Below the pieces are notes generated by a model. It was not told the origin of the DNA and made no database searches. It was given only the letters and a program-made list of their open reading frames with translations. A stretch of 64,000 nucleotides of DNA from contig OV884059.1 of NCBI GenBank assembly GCA_930367215.1, forward strand, positions 12,796,945 to 12,860,944, in the 5' to 3' direction. Each line of letters starts with the position of its first letter. Positions within the stretch are counted from its first letter, which is position 1. The translations under genes and the position numbers were made by a program. Positions 37,058 through 50,101 of the stretch are shown in pieces. Source of the DNA: Pollenia angustigena. Lineage: Eukaryota; Arthropoda; Insecta; Diptera; Polleniidae.

Positions 37058-37838
37058 GGGTGTTTCTCTGGTTATGCACGCGACATTTGTACGCGTTTTA
37101 TTGTGTTTGAATATTAAAAAAATAGATGTGGATTGGAATTTTAGAATGAATTCTAGAATCGTTACATTGTTTGTGATGAGTTCTTTCTAAAAAGTATATA
37201 TAATGGTAAATTGAGCACTGGGTACCCAAATGCCATGCAATCAAAGTTGACTTACTCACGTGACAAAAATAGAAGTGCCTTTTAGGACCGTAAGAAAAAG
37301 TGCGAAAGTAAGTGAATTGTAGGAGGTTTTTATTTCGGAAAAAATGTTTTTATAAAGGTTAGTAATGGGCCTTTATAATCATGTTTTGTTCAAAAGCAAC
37401 TATGCATGGGTTGGCGAAGAAAAAAATAAATTGTAAATTACGCACGTGACATTACGCACGTGACACTTTTTCCATATGTTTTTTTAATATTATCTCCACG
37501 CATTTTCCCATAAATATCTTAAAATTTGCTTAACAAAAAAACTTAATACTCGTTTTACAATTGATTGTAATGGAGAGATCATGAAGAAGGAGTGTAAACA
37601 TAACATATTTCTTGCATGTAAAATAAGTATATAAAAATGTCTTTAAAAGTAGAAAATACAGAAAATTATAAAATTTTCCAGTTTCCAGCCCAATTTCCTC
37701 AAGTAAAACAGCTCAGATATGCTAGGAAACCATTCTTTAATAAGAACATAGACTTTTTTTCTAATAATAAACAATAAAAGACGATGATAATCAACATTTT
37801 TTTTTTTCATCCTGGTAGACCATTCTGGAGAAATGCCC
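37058..37838. mobile_element. 780-bp inverted-repeat element, unit R4
   Basis: Same element as 22681-23460, one base longer in a T run. Confidence 0.7.
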
Positions 37839-39310
37839 ATATGCTTAAAATATATTTTTTAACGTATTCGGAGACATATTTCCATACTATCGGTAAACCT
37901 AAACAATTTCGTTTAAGCTGTCAAAGTCAAACAGCAACTAATTCATCTTTTTCTAATGCTGCCCACAGACGAGCCAACATTAGTAGAAACATGGCCATGT
38001 TTCACTTTATGTTGCCACGTGTGTAGTAATCAGTTATTCATTTATTAGCCGCGAAGTTTTAATACTAGATAACATTTTGGCATTAGACTCAAATTCTCTT
38101 AATAAAATTTTTTTGCGTCTCTTTAACTAATTTTCTTGAAAGTCGGTAGCAGTTTTAAGATGCCTTTTTTTTTGTTGCACTGCCAATCTGAAACTGTTTA
38201 AAAATCGAACTCACTGTCAGGTTTAGCTATTTTGGCATTAAAATTTCTAAAAAGGTTTTATAAATCATCAAAAAATTTAATTTGGCTGCCACACTTAGAT
38301 TCAACTGCCAGATTAGCAGGTTGGACATCTTTAAGAATAAAGGATAAATATATTATTGAGATGTATTTTATATAATTATAAAACATTTTTTCAGTTGGTT
38401 TAATTAAAAGCATTGTTGAGACACTGGTAATCTATAAATTAACGTTTTTTTTCATTCAAGCAGCATTTTTAAAATTGCCTTTGCGCAGCTTTCTTTTAAA
38501 AGCCAACGAATTTCTGCAAAATTCTTTTATAACCAGCGGATACCCAGTGTTTGCTACTACGATCCCCCTTTTCGTAGTCAATTTTTAAGACAATTCATAG
38601 CTTATTTGCCTTTCAAAGCCTAAAACCATCTTTACCAAATTCTTCGGTTGGATGGTTTTAGAGTCTATAGCGGAAAGATTTTTTGTATCTGTATTTTATA
38701 TATATTTATTAATATATAGATGTGTAATGGAAATACATTTTTATTATTTTCTGTGTATTTTTCGGTTTCTCTCACCGCTTCGGCAGATTGATACATCGAC
38801 GTGTTTTGGAAGAAATTTACCATTGAACTCTGGTATAAAATTTGGACTCGAGAAGATTTCAGTTTCCCGAAAATAAATATTTTTCAAAACGAATTTAATG
38901 TCTTGGGCATATAACACCTCAATTTATGACAAAAATATTTTTTACCTCTAAAAAAAAGGAAAATATTTCATCACATCCGATTTTTATAAAATATACACAT
39001 ACATTTCTATATTAAAAGTTGCTCGTTTAAGGGTTAAATTATTTCATATTTTTTATATACAAACACAGTGTTTGTTAGTTAAACAAAAGTACGTAGAAAA
39101 ACTTTTCTCAAAATAAATAAATGAAAACAAAAAATGATGCACAAGGTCTGTTTAAGTGAATAAACGACAATACAATTAAGGAATGTTAGAGATTTTAACG
39201 AAAGTTAGAAGAAATTTTACAAAAACCATATTAAATCAAAATTAACTTAAATAGTTACGCGCAGGATAATTAAAATACACTTTTTTTTAATTTTACACAA
39301 GGTCAACAAT

Positions 39311-41832
39311 GTAAAAATATGTCAAAAAAATGTGTCAAACCGCTATAGTTTGTACCCCTTTTATTCAGAAACCACTTATGTCAAAAACAATTTGAAAAAA
39401 TAGCTGTAAAAAATTCTTTAATTCAGAAAAATCCCAAACATTTTGTTCTTCTCGTTAATTGGTATATTTTTATTTAATAAAAAATCAAAAATTGAAATAT
39501 AATAAAAAAAATAAGGGAAGTAACGATACGCCTTTTTGCCGATATGATACCGATACTCAAGAAGAAATATCGCCGATAACAATACAAATATATAAAATTA
39601 AAAATTTCAGGTAAAATTAACAAAACTCATGTAGAGTAATTTCTTTAATTATTTTACAATATAACAGTGTAAAATGTGGCCCTACGCTCCACCCGGAGTT
39701 AAAGGAAATTTAAATTCATGGTAAAATTAATAAATGTTTAAACAAAAAAACAGTGTTTAAAGATTATTTATATTCAAAATAAATATTTATAAGATTTTTG
39801 CTTAAAAAAACAAAGTTTTCTCAACTTTTTCGGCGAGAATTTTTCAACTACGTTTAAAGCAGACCTGCAGTAGAAAATCGTCTCTCAGATGTGACTCAAC
39901 TCATTTGACAACTTAAGCATTTCTGCTCCATGTTCCTTAATTTTGGGTATATTATTAAACTGCACCAGCAAACATTCGGATCTGCGTCTCTAAAAAAAAT
40001 TAGAATTCTGAGGAATATCTAGATTTCTTCTTTAGCTGAGCCACAGCGTAGGATCGACAGAGGATCATCCTTCTCCAGATTTTCTTTTAAGATTTTCACA
40101 AACACTCCAAAGGTCAGTTCTTATAGACATAGCAAAACTATTTCTAGGTGTAGGGTTGACCGTGTCTTTAACACCTTCAGAAGTCATGTTATGTTGCTCA
40201 ATAAAACTTTTTTTTGAAATTTTCTAGCTTTTTATCGAAGGTAAACAATTGTGATGAACAATAGATTTCTTTTTTCTCTAAACACTGAAATCTTTCATTC
40301 AGAGCAAATGCTACGTAATTCGCAAATTTTTGAGACTCTGAACTATTCTGTTAAAAACGAAAATAAAACATTTTTTTTTTAACTTCTTAAATTTGAGTTA
40401 AGAGGTTTTGTCAAAATGCCACAGAACTGTTTTTCTAATAATGTTCGAAGACTGTTAAATAGCGAAATAGCGTCAGAAAATGTGTCTCTTCGAAGTAACC
40501 CAAAGGTGGAAGCGAAGTGATTTTTATTTTCACAAAAATCATTTACAATAAGCAGAAAATTCTGCCGCAGATCGACACCAAGCGTTCAATGCGTTTACGC
40601 ATCAGTCCAAAAAGTCTAAAATGCATAAAAGTTTCGAAAGCATGAAGTAGGATTACATTCTACTTAAGCATGCGTCTCGAAAAAATGTCAAAAAAGAAAC
40701 ATGCGCATAAAACGCGTGATGTGGCACGACCTAGAGACCTAAAGGTAGAAGTACATTACACGCGTTAGTGCGCGCTCTCTGTAGACTTCTGGCAAAAAAT
40801 TTAAAATAGTGTATTTTCATAGAACAAGCTACATGCAAAATATTTTGACGTGTTTGCGCCAGAAAGTTTGTTAACTTTAAACTTTTTAACGCGATGGGTA
40901 TTTTTGATAAGTAATCAGCTGACAAAAAACAGAATATTTGTGAATCATGAAAGAAAAACTTATTGAAGTGCTTAAAAAACGTACAATATTTATATAAAAA
41001 GAATAAATTCAATAAAATAATAAAATCTTGATATACCTTCGAATCCATTCTCAATGCACAAATAAGTAAACAAATAAAAAACAGCTGACAGGAATGGCTT
41101 TTGTAACGCGCGTATTTTTCATGCGCTTGTTATGTATTTCTACCTTAACAATTAAAAGAAACAATTTATTATTCTGTTTGATTTTTTTGCTTTTAGTTGT
41201 TATGCAAAAAATAAGCATTGCAATTAAACTTTGTGTCAAAAAAATAACTTTAAAAAAGTATTGGAGTATCGACAGTAAAATATCGCCGATACCGATATAT
41301 TGGCAAACGTTAAGTACCGCCGATATATCCGTATTCGTGACATCCCTATAAAAAATCAAATTTAGTATTTTACAAATTAAACATTTTAAATTTATTTCGC
41401 AATACCTTAAATATTATTTGCAAAATGCTGAGTTTAATGGTAAATGCAAAATTGGGGCCCTGGACCGAGGCCCCTTGTGCCCTGCACCATGTTACATTTA
41501 TCAGGTAACGGTACATTTGTGATTTTAGCTGTATACTTCTCTTTCTGCCGTCATCCAGACTCAAAGGCTGATTTAATTAAAATGAGTTTTGTATCTTTTT
41601 TGAATAAATTAAGCTTTGAATAGCGGCTTGATCGGATAAAAATCCCTGAATTTTAACGTTTTTCACCAATTATTGTCATTTCGAAAGAGGTTTTGTACCA
41701 CAGTTAATAACAAAATCCATGGTTTTACAAAATTAAAAAAATGTTAAGTTATCATGCACCAAAATCGGGTAAAAACTTAAAATCCTTTAACGAAAATATC
41801 ACTCTCTCAAATTCTTGTTTAAGGCTTGTTTA
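39311..41832 (+). repeat. Array unit R5, truncated by the inversion junction
   Basis: It follows R3 closely to about 41350. From about 41640 it carries R1-like variants (CAGTTAATAACAAAATCC, CCTTTAACG) instead of the R3/R4 forms. It stops at GTTTAAG within the intron-like stretch, before the exon-like segment. Near 40177 it has CCTTCAGAAG, a variant otherwise seen only in the inverted copies. Confidence 0.85.
39513..41348 (-). mobile_element. hAT-type element, unit copy R5
   Basis: Same ends and decayed minus-strand transposase as R1. Confidence 0.6.
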
Positions 41833-41836
41833 AGAA

Positions 41837-42412
41837 ATTAAATTTATTTATGGGAAAAAGTGCTTAAAAATAAATTATTTTTTTAAATAAATGTAAATAA
41901 ATTGGATTTTTATCAGTAAATGAAAAAATTTAAGCAAAAACTTATTTTCTTATTGACGAAAAGTGTGTTGGAAAATTTGTTCATATCAAGGCAGAATAAC
42001 TAAGCTGCGCAGTCTCTGTTTGTTCGCTGCTTCTTTTGTTTTGTAAAGAGAGTCGCGCCGTTAATATTGTGAGCAGAGGGCTAAAGCAGAGAATTAAAAA
42101 TGTTTTTTGTGCTAAACAGAGTGTGTGTGTGTGCAAATAAAGTGAAATTGTGTTTTGCTTTAGTGAAAATCATTGTTTTTTTTTTAAATACTAATTTTAT
42201 AATTTAAAAAAAAGTTAATAAAAAGATGTGTTTTTATTTGGTAGTAAAAAACATATAAAATAAAAATTTGTAAAGATGGCAATTCGCCACAAAATATGGC
42301 CTGTTTAAAAAAAATGTGCAAATGAGAGAAAAGTAAAATGTTAAAGCGTGTAAAGGCTTAAAAGTTATATTTAAATTTTGTAGGAAACAATTATGAAATT
42401 TTAGTTTGAAAG
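41837..42412 (+). other. Exon-like segment with splice donor, copy I1, 5' end lost
   Basis: It begins inside the exon-like segment (AAATTAAATTTATTTATGGG) right at the inversion junction and runs to GAAAG|GTAAGT at 42412/42413. The promoter-like block is missing. Confidence 0.35.
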
Positions 42413-43236
42413 GTAAGTTATCTACTATACAAATACCTATAACAATATAATAAAATTGACCTCGCGAAAAATAAAATTTTTATTGGGGAAAATGGATCCT
42501 GAAGGCCTCTAAAATAATATTAGTTGTTCTACGACTTTTTGGCCTACGCGAAATTTTATCTTTATTTTGCAGTTGTTGAATAAAATCGTCAATTAGACCC
42601 TTCAAACCTCGAAAGATGACTTAACAATGTTTTACAAGTGTTCAGAATTTGTAATTTTTTTTTTTTTTTTGTAACTTGCCAACCTCGAAAAATTTCGAAT
42701 AAAATTTTTAGTTTTTTTTTTTAGCAAAACTTGATTCAAACAACTGTTAAAGCCTTAAACAAGAATTTGAGAGAGTGATATTTTCGTTGTAGGATTTTAA
42801 GTTTTTACCCGATTTTGGTGCATGAAACTTAACATTTTTTTAATTTTGTAAAACCATCGATTTTGTTATTAACTGTGGTACAAAACCTCTTTCGAAATGA
42901 CAATAATTGGTGAAAAACGTTAAAATTCAGGGATTTTTATCCGTTAAAGCCGCTATTCAAAGCTTAATTTATTCAAAAAAGATACAAAACTCATTTTAAT
43001 TAAATCAGCCTTTGAGTCTGGATGACGGCAGAAAGAGAAGTAGGTATACAGCTAAAATCACAAATGTACCTTTACCTGATAAATGTAACATGGTGCAGGG
43101 CACAAGGGGCCTCGGTCCAGGGCCCCAATTTTGCCTTTACCATTAAACTCAGCATTTTGCAAATAATAGTTAAGGTATTGTATTGCGAAATAAATTTAAA
43201 ATGTTTAATTTGTAAAATAATAAATTTGATTTTTTA

Positions 43237-45074
43237 TAGGGATGTCACGAATACCGATATATCGGCGGTACTTAACGTTTGCCAATATATCGGTATCGGC
43301 GATATTTTACTGTCGATACTCCAATACTTTTTTAAAGTTTTTTTTTGACACAAAGTTTAATTGCAATGCTTATTTTTTGCATAACAACTAAAAGCAAAAA
43401 ATCAAACAGAATAATAAATTCTTTCTTTTAATTGTTAAGGTAGAAGTACATAACAAGCGCATGAAAAATACGCGCGTTACAAAAGCCATTCCTGTCAGCT
43501 GTTTTTTATTTGTTTACTTATTTGTGCATTGAGAATGGATTCGAAGGTATATCAAGATTTTATTATTTTATTGAATTTATTCTTTTTATATAAATATTGT
43601 ACGTTTTTTAAGCACTTCAATAACTTTTTCTTTCATGATTCACAAATATTCTGTTTTTTGTCAGCTGATTACTTGTCAAAAATACCCAACGCGTTAAAAA
43701 GTTCAAAGTTAACAAACTTTCTGGCGCAAACACGTCAAAATACACTATTTTAAATTTTTTGCCAGAAGTCTACAGAGCGCGCGCACTAACGCGTGTAATG
43801 TAGTTCTACCCCTAGGTCTCTAGGTCGTGCCACATCACGCGTTTTATGCGCATGTTTCTTTTTTGACATTTTTTCGAGACGCATGCTTAAGTAGAATGTA
43901 ATCCTACTTCATGCTTTCGAAACTTTTATGCATTTTAGACTTTTTGGACTGATGCGTAAACGCATTGAACGCTTGGTGTCGATCTGCGGCAGAATTTTCT
44001 GCTTATTGTAAATGATTTTTGTGAAAATAAAAATCACTTCGCTTCCACCTTTGGGTTACTTCGAAGAGACACATTTTCTGACGCTATTTCGCTAGTTAAC
44101 AGTCTTCGAACATTATTAGAAAAACAGTTCTGTGGCATTTTAACAAAACCTCTTAACTCAAATTTAAGAAGTTAAAAAAAAAATGTTGTTAATAAGACGA
44201 ATTTTCATTTAAAAAAGATTTTTATTTTCATTTTTAACAGAATAGTTCAGAGTCTCAAAAATTTGCGATTTACGTAGCATTTGCTCTGAATGAAAGATTT
44301 CAGTGTTTAGAGAAAAAAGAAATCTATTGTTCATCACAATTGTTTACCTTCGATAAAAAGCTAGAAAATTTCAAAAAAACGTTTTATTGAGCAACATAAC
44401 ATGACTTCTGAAGGTGTTAAAGACACGGTCAACCCTACACCTAGAAATAGTTTTGCTATGTCTATAAGAACTGACCTTTGGAGTGTTTGTGAAAATCTTA
44501 AAAGAAAATCTGGAGAAGGATGATCCTCTGTCGATCCTACGCTGTGGCTCAGCTAAAGAAGAAATCTAGATATTCCTCAGAATTCTAATTTTTTTTAGAG
44601 ACGCAGATCCGCATGTTTGCTGGTGCAGTTTAATAATATACCCAAAATTAAGGAACATGGAGCAGAAATACTTAAGTTGTCAAATGAGTTGAGTCACATC
44701 TGAGAGACGATTTTCTACTGCAGGTCTGCTTTAAACGTAGTTGAAAAATTCTCTCCGAAAAAGTTGAGAAAACTTTGTTTTTTTAAGCAAAAATCTTATA
44801 AATATTTATTTTGAATATAAATAATCTTTAAACACTGTTTTTTGTTTAAACATTTATTAATTTTACCATGAATTTAAATTTCCTTTAACTCCGGGTGGAG
44901 CTTAGGGCCACATTTTACACTGTTATATTGTAAAATAATTAAAGAAATTACTCTACATGAGTTTTGTTAATTTTACCTGAAATTTTTAATTTTATATATT
45001 TGTATTGTTATCGGCGATATTTCTTCTTGAGTATCGGTATCATATCGGCAAAAAGGCGTATCGTTACTTCCCTT
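43237..45074 (+). mobile_element. hAT-type element, inverted copy I1
   Basis: It starts TAGGGATGTCACGAATAC and ends with the inverse of AAGGGAAGTAACGATACG. The transposase tail (44440-44760) reads plus: a frame with DLWSVCENLKRKS, then after stops DADPHVCW and VTSERRFSTAG-like codons. Decayed. Confidence 0.6.
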
Positions 45075-47356
45075 ATTTTTTATTATATTACAATTTTTGA
45101 TTTTTTATTAAATAAAAATATACCAATTAACGAGAAGAACAAAATGTTTGGGATTTTTCTGAATTAAAGAATTTTTTACAGCTATTTTTTCAAATTGTTT
45201 TTGACATAAGTGGTTTTTGAATAAAAGGGGTACAAACTATAGCGGTTTGACACATTTTTTTGACATATTTTTACATTGTTGACCTTGTGTAAAATTAAAA
45301 AAAAGTGTATTTTAATTATCCTGCGCGTAACTATTTAAGTTAATTTTGTTTTAATATGGTTTTTGTAAAATTTCTTCTAACATTTCGTTAAAATCTCTAA
45401 CATTCCTTAATTGTATTGTCGTTTATTCACTTAAACAGACCTTGTGCATCATTTTTTGTTTTCATTTATTTATTTTGAGACAAGTTTTTCTACGTACTTT
45501 TGTTTAACTAACAAACACTGTGTTTGTATATAAAAATATGAAATAATTTAACCCTTAAACGAGCAACTTTTAATATAGAAATGTATGTGTATATTTTATA
45601 AAAATCGGATGTGATGAAATATTTTCCTTTTTTTTAGAGGTAAAAAAATATTTTTGTCATAAATTGAGGTGTTATATGCCCAAGACATTAAATTCGTTTT
45701 GAAAAATATTTATTTTCGGGAAACTGAAATCCTCTCGAGTCCAAATTTTATACCCGAGTTCAATGGTAAATTTCTTCCAAAACACGTCGATGTATAAATC
45801 TGCCGAAGCGGTGAGAGAAACCGAAAAATACACAGAAAATAATAAAAATTTATTTCCATTACACATCTATATATTTATAAATATATATAAAATACAGATA
45901 CAAAAAATCTTTCCGCTATAGACTCTAAAACCATCCAACCGAAGAAAGGGAATTTGGTGAAGATGGTTTTAGGCTTTAAAAGGCAAATAAGCTATGAATT
46001 GTCTTAAAAATTGACTACGAAAAGGGGGATCGTAGTAGCAAACACTGGGTATCCGCTGGTTATAAAAGAATTTTGCAGAAATTCGTTGGCTTTTAAAAGA
46101 AAGCTGCGCAAAGGCAATTTTAAAAATGCTGCTTGAATGAAAAAAAAACGTTAATTTATAGATTACCAGTGTCTCAACAATGCTTTTAATTAAACCAACT
46201 TAAAAAATGTTTTATTATTATATAAAATACATCTCATTAATATATTTATCCTTTATTCTTAAAGATGTCCAACGTGCTAATCTGGCAGTTGAATCTAAGT
46301 GTGGCAGCCATATTAAATTTGTTGATGATTTACAAAACCTTTTTAGAAATTTTAATGTCAAAATAGCTAAACCTGACAGTGAGTTCGATTTTTAAACAGT
46401 TTGTTACTTGGGTTTCAGATTGGCAGTGCAACAAAAAGAGAGGCATCTTAAAAGTTACGGGTCAAATTTCCATTGAAATTTGACGGAAAAAAGATTTTAT
46501 CCCATTTAAAAAAATTTTATTTAGAGAATTTGAGTATAATGCCAAAATGTTATCTAGTATTAAAAATTCGCGGCCAATAAATGAGTAACTGATTACTACA
46601 CACGTGGCAACATAAAGTGAAACATGGCCATGTTTCTACTAATGTAGGCTCGTCTGTGGGCAGCATTAGAAAAAGATGGATTAGTTGCTGTTTGATGTTT
46701 GTGTTTTTGTAAAAAACAAGGCAAATTTACTAAATGTGACAGGCAAAAACCCGGCTGACTTTGACAGCTTAAACGAAATTGTTTAGGTTTACCGATGGTA
46801 TGGAAATATGTTTCCGAATACGTTAAAAAATGTATTTTAAGCATATAGAAAATTGTGTTGCTGAACGTGATTAAATAAGCAAATTTTAATATTTCATTAT
46901 GGCCAATGCACTTATCACAAAACATTAGACGCGGATTTTTTTTTAGCATAAAGAAAACTTTGACAGAAGACTAGACAAACAATACTACAGTAAAAAAAAA
47001 ATTGTCATGGGTAGTAAAAATGTCACCTGTTTATTAAAACCTGAGTTTTATTTTATTTTTTAGAAATGGTTGACATTTCAAGCCGTAAGCACTAACAATG
47101 CAAAGCATAAAAGCTCTGTTGTTGTATAGTTGTAGTATTGCTGCCACCGTATATATAAAACGCGTGGTGTGGACCTCCTGCATTAATTCGCATTGTACAA
47201 GAATATGCAGACAAATGTACTCGAATGTACAGTAGAACGCGGATAACACAATTTTCTTAAAATATTGAAATTATTAACTTTATTCTCACGAGGAAGTGGG
47301 AAAGAATTTTGCGTGTTTTCTGTAGTGAAGTAGAGTTACATTTACTTTAAACAGGA

Positions 47357-47543
47357 ATTTTGATAGAACATCTTAAGTCAAATTTAAAAGTTGAAAAAAA
47401 TGTTATTAATCATACGAATTTTCATTTAAAAAAAAATTTTTGTTTACGTTTTAAAATTTTTTTATTAAAAACGAAATTTTTCTTTAATTTTGGTTTATTT
47501 CATTTTTTATTACCTATCTCGACTTAAGATGTTTTGTCAAAAT
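47357..47543. mobile_element. Inverted-repeat MITE, copy I1
   Basis: Same family as 21929-22122, in reverse orientation. The right-end inverted repeat has GATAGAACATC instead of GATAAAACATC. Confidence 0.6.
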
Positions 47544-48301
47544 GCCACAGAAATAAATAATTTTTTTTTTATATAAACAGACCTGGAGCTGTAAATAAAC
47601 TACATTCAAAATATTTTGTTTTTTTTCAAAATGGGTATGGATTTGTGACGATTTTTATTGAACATTCTCTTTTTTATTGTAATAACAAAATTTATTATCT
47701 TCTATGTCTGTTACTAATAAACACAATTAAATTCAATGTTCAATCTTTTTGAATTTATGTAACTCCTTAAACAATTTCAATTAGGTACATATTTAAATAA
47801 TTCTACTCTTATTGCATCTAGGTATATAAGTAGATTAATATTACCCATCCCTGTTAAAAATAAAGACAATTTCGTTTAAATCTACTTTACCATTAAAAAA
47901 CCACTTGACCTTCAGCAACAAAACACTACACAGGTATTCCCATTCATCACTTACTGATGTTGTTATTGTCGTTGTTATTGCAAAATGATTTAATTTCCCT
48001 TCCCCAACTTCTTGCATTAATTCAATATCATCTTCTTTTTCGATGCTTCGTAAAATATTCGTGATGCGCTAACCACTTCATTATTGTTACATACAATAAC
48101 AACAAGCAAATAAAATAGTGTTGTTATATTAATGCCGTATTTTTTCCACTCCCCACTTCACCTTTGATATAAATACAAAACTCAGTATTTATTTCTCACC
48201 CTTTTTATTCGGTTTCCTTTTCAACTTCTTTTTAGTTTCTAGAAAGTTTTGTAGTGCGTGAACGTTTTAGTAGATGCTCTCTAAGAAATTAAATTTATTT
48301 A

Positions 48302-48637
48302 CTATTATGGATAACAATCTTGAAGCGATGTGGTGGCTTACGTCTTGGCTGTAGTTCGTGTCTTGATCCGGGCATTTTGCCAGCATCTGGTGATTCCCGA
48401 GATGAGGGCAGTGAACTTAAAGGCCTTGGCAACGAAAGGTTATCCATCCCCTAAACCGAGGTGTTATGCGACCCGTGCCTATCGGTTGGTTTGCAGTCAG
48501 GGGTTACCGACTGTATTATCACGGAGCTTTGCTGATACCTGGGCACCTCAGCAAATAGACTACGCCCTTACCGCGTTATCGGGGGCTATGACGTGGCGGA
48601 CCTCCAGATCCCCTACACTCGTGGGACCAAAAACAAA
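48302..48637 (+). other. 5' UTR of the LINE, likely with internal promoter
   Basis: The GC-rich leader from the left junction to the ORF1 ATG. LINEs of this group usually carry an internal promoter here; no TATA box is visible. A 103-codon open frame (48330-48641) crosses it but is not like any known LINE protein. Confidence 0.5.
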
Positions 48638-50101
48638 ATGACAACTCCTTTTAAAACAAATCAAAAACAAAACAAACAACAAACTAACAATGGCACGGAA
48701 CAGGACACGAAAAGGACCAGTGATAAGGACAATGAGACGAAGACGATCCCGTCGGTGGCTGTATCAGCCTCGACACCTAACAGCGGCGATGTACCTGTGT
48801 CTTTCGCGCCAAGTACATCAAAAGCCGCATCAGCCCTTTCCGCCAGAGCGGATAAAGCCCATGCTTCGGGTACTGCAAAGTTGGAAATGACAAAGTCGTC
48901 CAACAAAGCAGCCTCCCATATGCCTATTGTGCAAAGAGGGACGGAGATGATTACATCCTGTCCCACTTCTGCACCTCCCCCCGCCAAGTCCGGCGTCACT
49001 AAGAAGACACCTCGGCATAAAAATCCTTCCAAGAGGGCATCTAACTCAAGGCGTGCTGCCTTGCGTGTTATCGAGCTATTCGGCTCCAAAGATGCCAATG
49101 AGCTTTCTGCAGAACAGGAAGCTTCATTGGCATGGGCTAAGGCCCTTACTGCTGGGCTTCAAAGCGTTTCACCTCCCGCCCCTGCAAAGGCAATGCCTAA
49201 ACGGCAACGTTCGGAGGAAGAAGCGACAGCCGTTAGACAGCAACCAGGGACAAAACGTCCCAAGTACGCACTAAAGTCGACTAATAGGTCCTACAGCGAG
49301 GTGGCGAAAGACCATCTTGTTAGGGCTATTATAGACAGAAGTGCTGCTGATGGATCCATCTCCCACTCTAGGTGGGACTTGGTGAAGCAGCAAATGATGG
49401 GTGTCTTTTGGAAGATCCTTAGTGAGAATCCAGGAGCACCCCCGCAATGCGACGATGCTGGCTGGTACCAGGGTCACGTTAAGCTGATGGCGTGTGTGGA
49501 CGAGCGCTCTGCACTTCTGCTGAAGCTTGCCATTGGAGCGATTGGCGAAATATGGGAAGGTGCTAGGCTCGACGTGGTTTTGATGAGTGAGATACCACGG
49601 AGACCTAGATCCATCGTCACCATCCCAGCGGAACCCTCTGCACCGGAGGAAATCTTGAAGATTATTCAGTGCTGCAACCCCCAACTTCCCACTCATAACT
49701 GGAAAGTTGTCAAGGTTTCAGCAGCTGAAGGATCCTCAAGAACGGCGATCGTAGTCCTGAATCAGGACTCCTTGAAGCCACTGAGGGAGAAACAGGGCAA
49801 GATTTACTATGGTTTCAGTACCATCTTGCTCCGTGTCTACCGAGGTGTTGACAAGGGCGATCCCGCTCCAAAGGTTGTGGAGCCTACGCAGTCTGCGGAC
49901 TGCACGAATGACGCTTCCGTTCATTCATGTGACAAAGAAGACACCCCGTCCGTCTCTGACATGCTGGGTGACCTCTTTGAACGCATGGGTGAATTGGCTG
50001 ATGAGGACGCCCTCCTGGAATCAGATCAGGAGGACGCCAATGTCACGGTCGTTAATACTGGACATGGTGAAGGTGACACAGATAAACCTTCACCACTCTA
50101 A
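48638..50101 (+). CDS. LINE ORF1: DUF4780-type RNA-binding protein
   Basis: Expected to coat the element RNA and form the ribonucleoprotein needed for retrotransposition. It has 487 residues from the ATG at 48638; the frame extends upstream only by a non-ATG start. Residues 1-130 are polar, Lys/Gln/Thr/Ser-rich and probably disordered, followed by a basic helix-prone part (RRAALRVIELFG) and KRPK near 212. From about 217 (SYSEVAKDH) to 400 lies a region like the DUF4780 domain of LOA-clade ORF1 proteins: an N-terminal helix, GWYQGHVKLMACVDE, IWEGARLDVVLMSEIPRRP and a closing LREKQGKIYYGFSTILLRVYR-like strand. The C-terminus is acidic. No CCHC zinc knuckle is seen. It overlaps ORF2 by 38 bp in another frame. 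Confidence 0.8.
   Translation: MTTPFKTNQKQNKQQTNNGTEQDTKRTSDKDNETKTIPSVAVSASTPNSGDVPVSFAPSTSKAASALSARADKAHASGTAKLEMTKSSNKAASHMPIVQRGTEMITSCPTSAPPPAKSGVTKKTPRHKNPSKRASNSRRAALRVIELFGSKDANELSAEQEASLAWAKALTAGLQSVSPPAPAKAMPKRQRSEEEATAVRQQPGTKRPKYALKSTNRSYSEVAKDHLVRAIIDRSAADGSISHSRWDLVKQQMMGVFWKILSENPGAPPQCDDAGWYQGHVKLMACVDERSALLLKLAIGAIGEIWEGARLDVVLMSEIPRRPRSIVTIPAEPSAPEEILKIIQCCNPQLPTHNWKVVKVSAAEGSSRTAIVVLNQDSLKPLREKQGKIYYGFSTILLRVYRGVDKGDPAPKVVEPTQSADCTNDASVHSCDKEDTPSVSDMLGDLFERMGELADEDALLESDQEDANVTVVNTGHGEGDTDKPSPL

Larger units (their letters stand above)
32121..39310 (+). repeat. Array unit R4 (7.19 kb)
   Basis: Full layout. Private differences include GCGGCGGAATGATCGG (about 34433) where the others have GCGGCTTGATCGG, and a longer CA run at about 35279. 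Confidence 0.92.
41833..48301 (-). repeat. Inverted array copy I1
   Basis: From here the unit reads in reverse complement: exon-like segment, intron-like part, hAT-type element (43237-45074), terminal segment (45275-46930), MITE (47357-47543) and upstream flank of the next exon-like segment, up to the LINE. It lacks the 780-bp element. It keeps an extra ~71 bp near 46690-46765 and different sequence at about 46440-46530, so it is an older branch than R2-R4. Confidence 0.88.

Noticed and set aside
17704..39310. LTR retrotransposon or CRISPR-like repeat as explanation of the units
   Set aside because: No LTRs, primer-binding site, gag/pol or short spaced repeats. The units are multi-kilobase tandem duplications.
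49809..50063. ORF2 starting at 49809 (1281 codons)
   Set aside because: This part overlaps ORF1 and has no endonuclease-like sequence; the domain begins right after the ATG at 50064.
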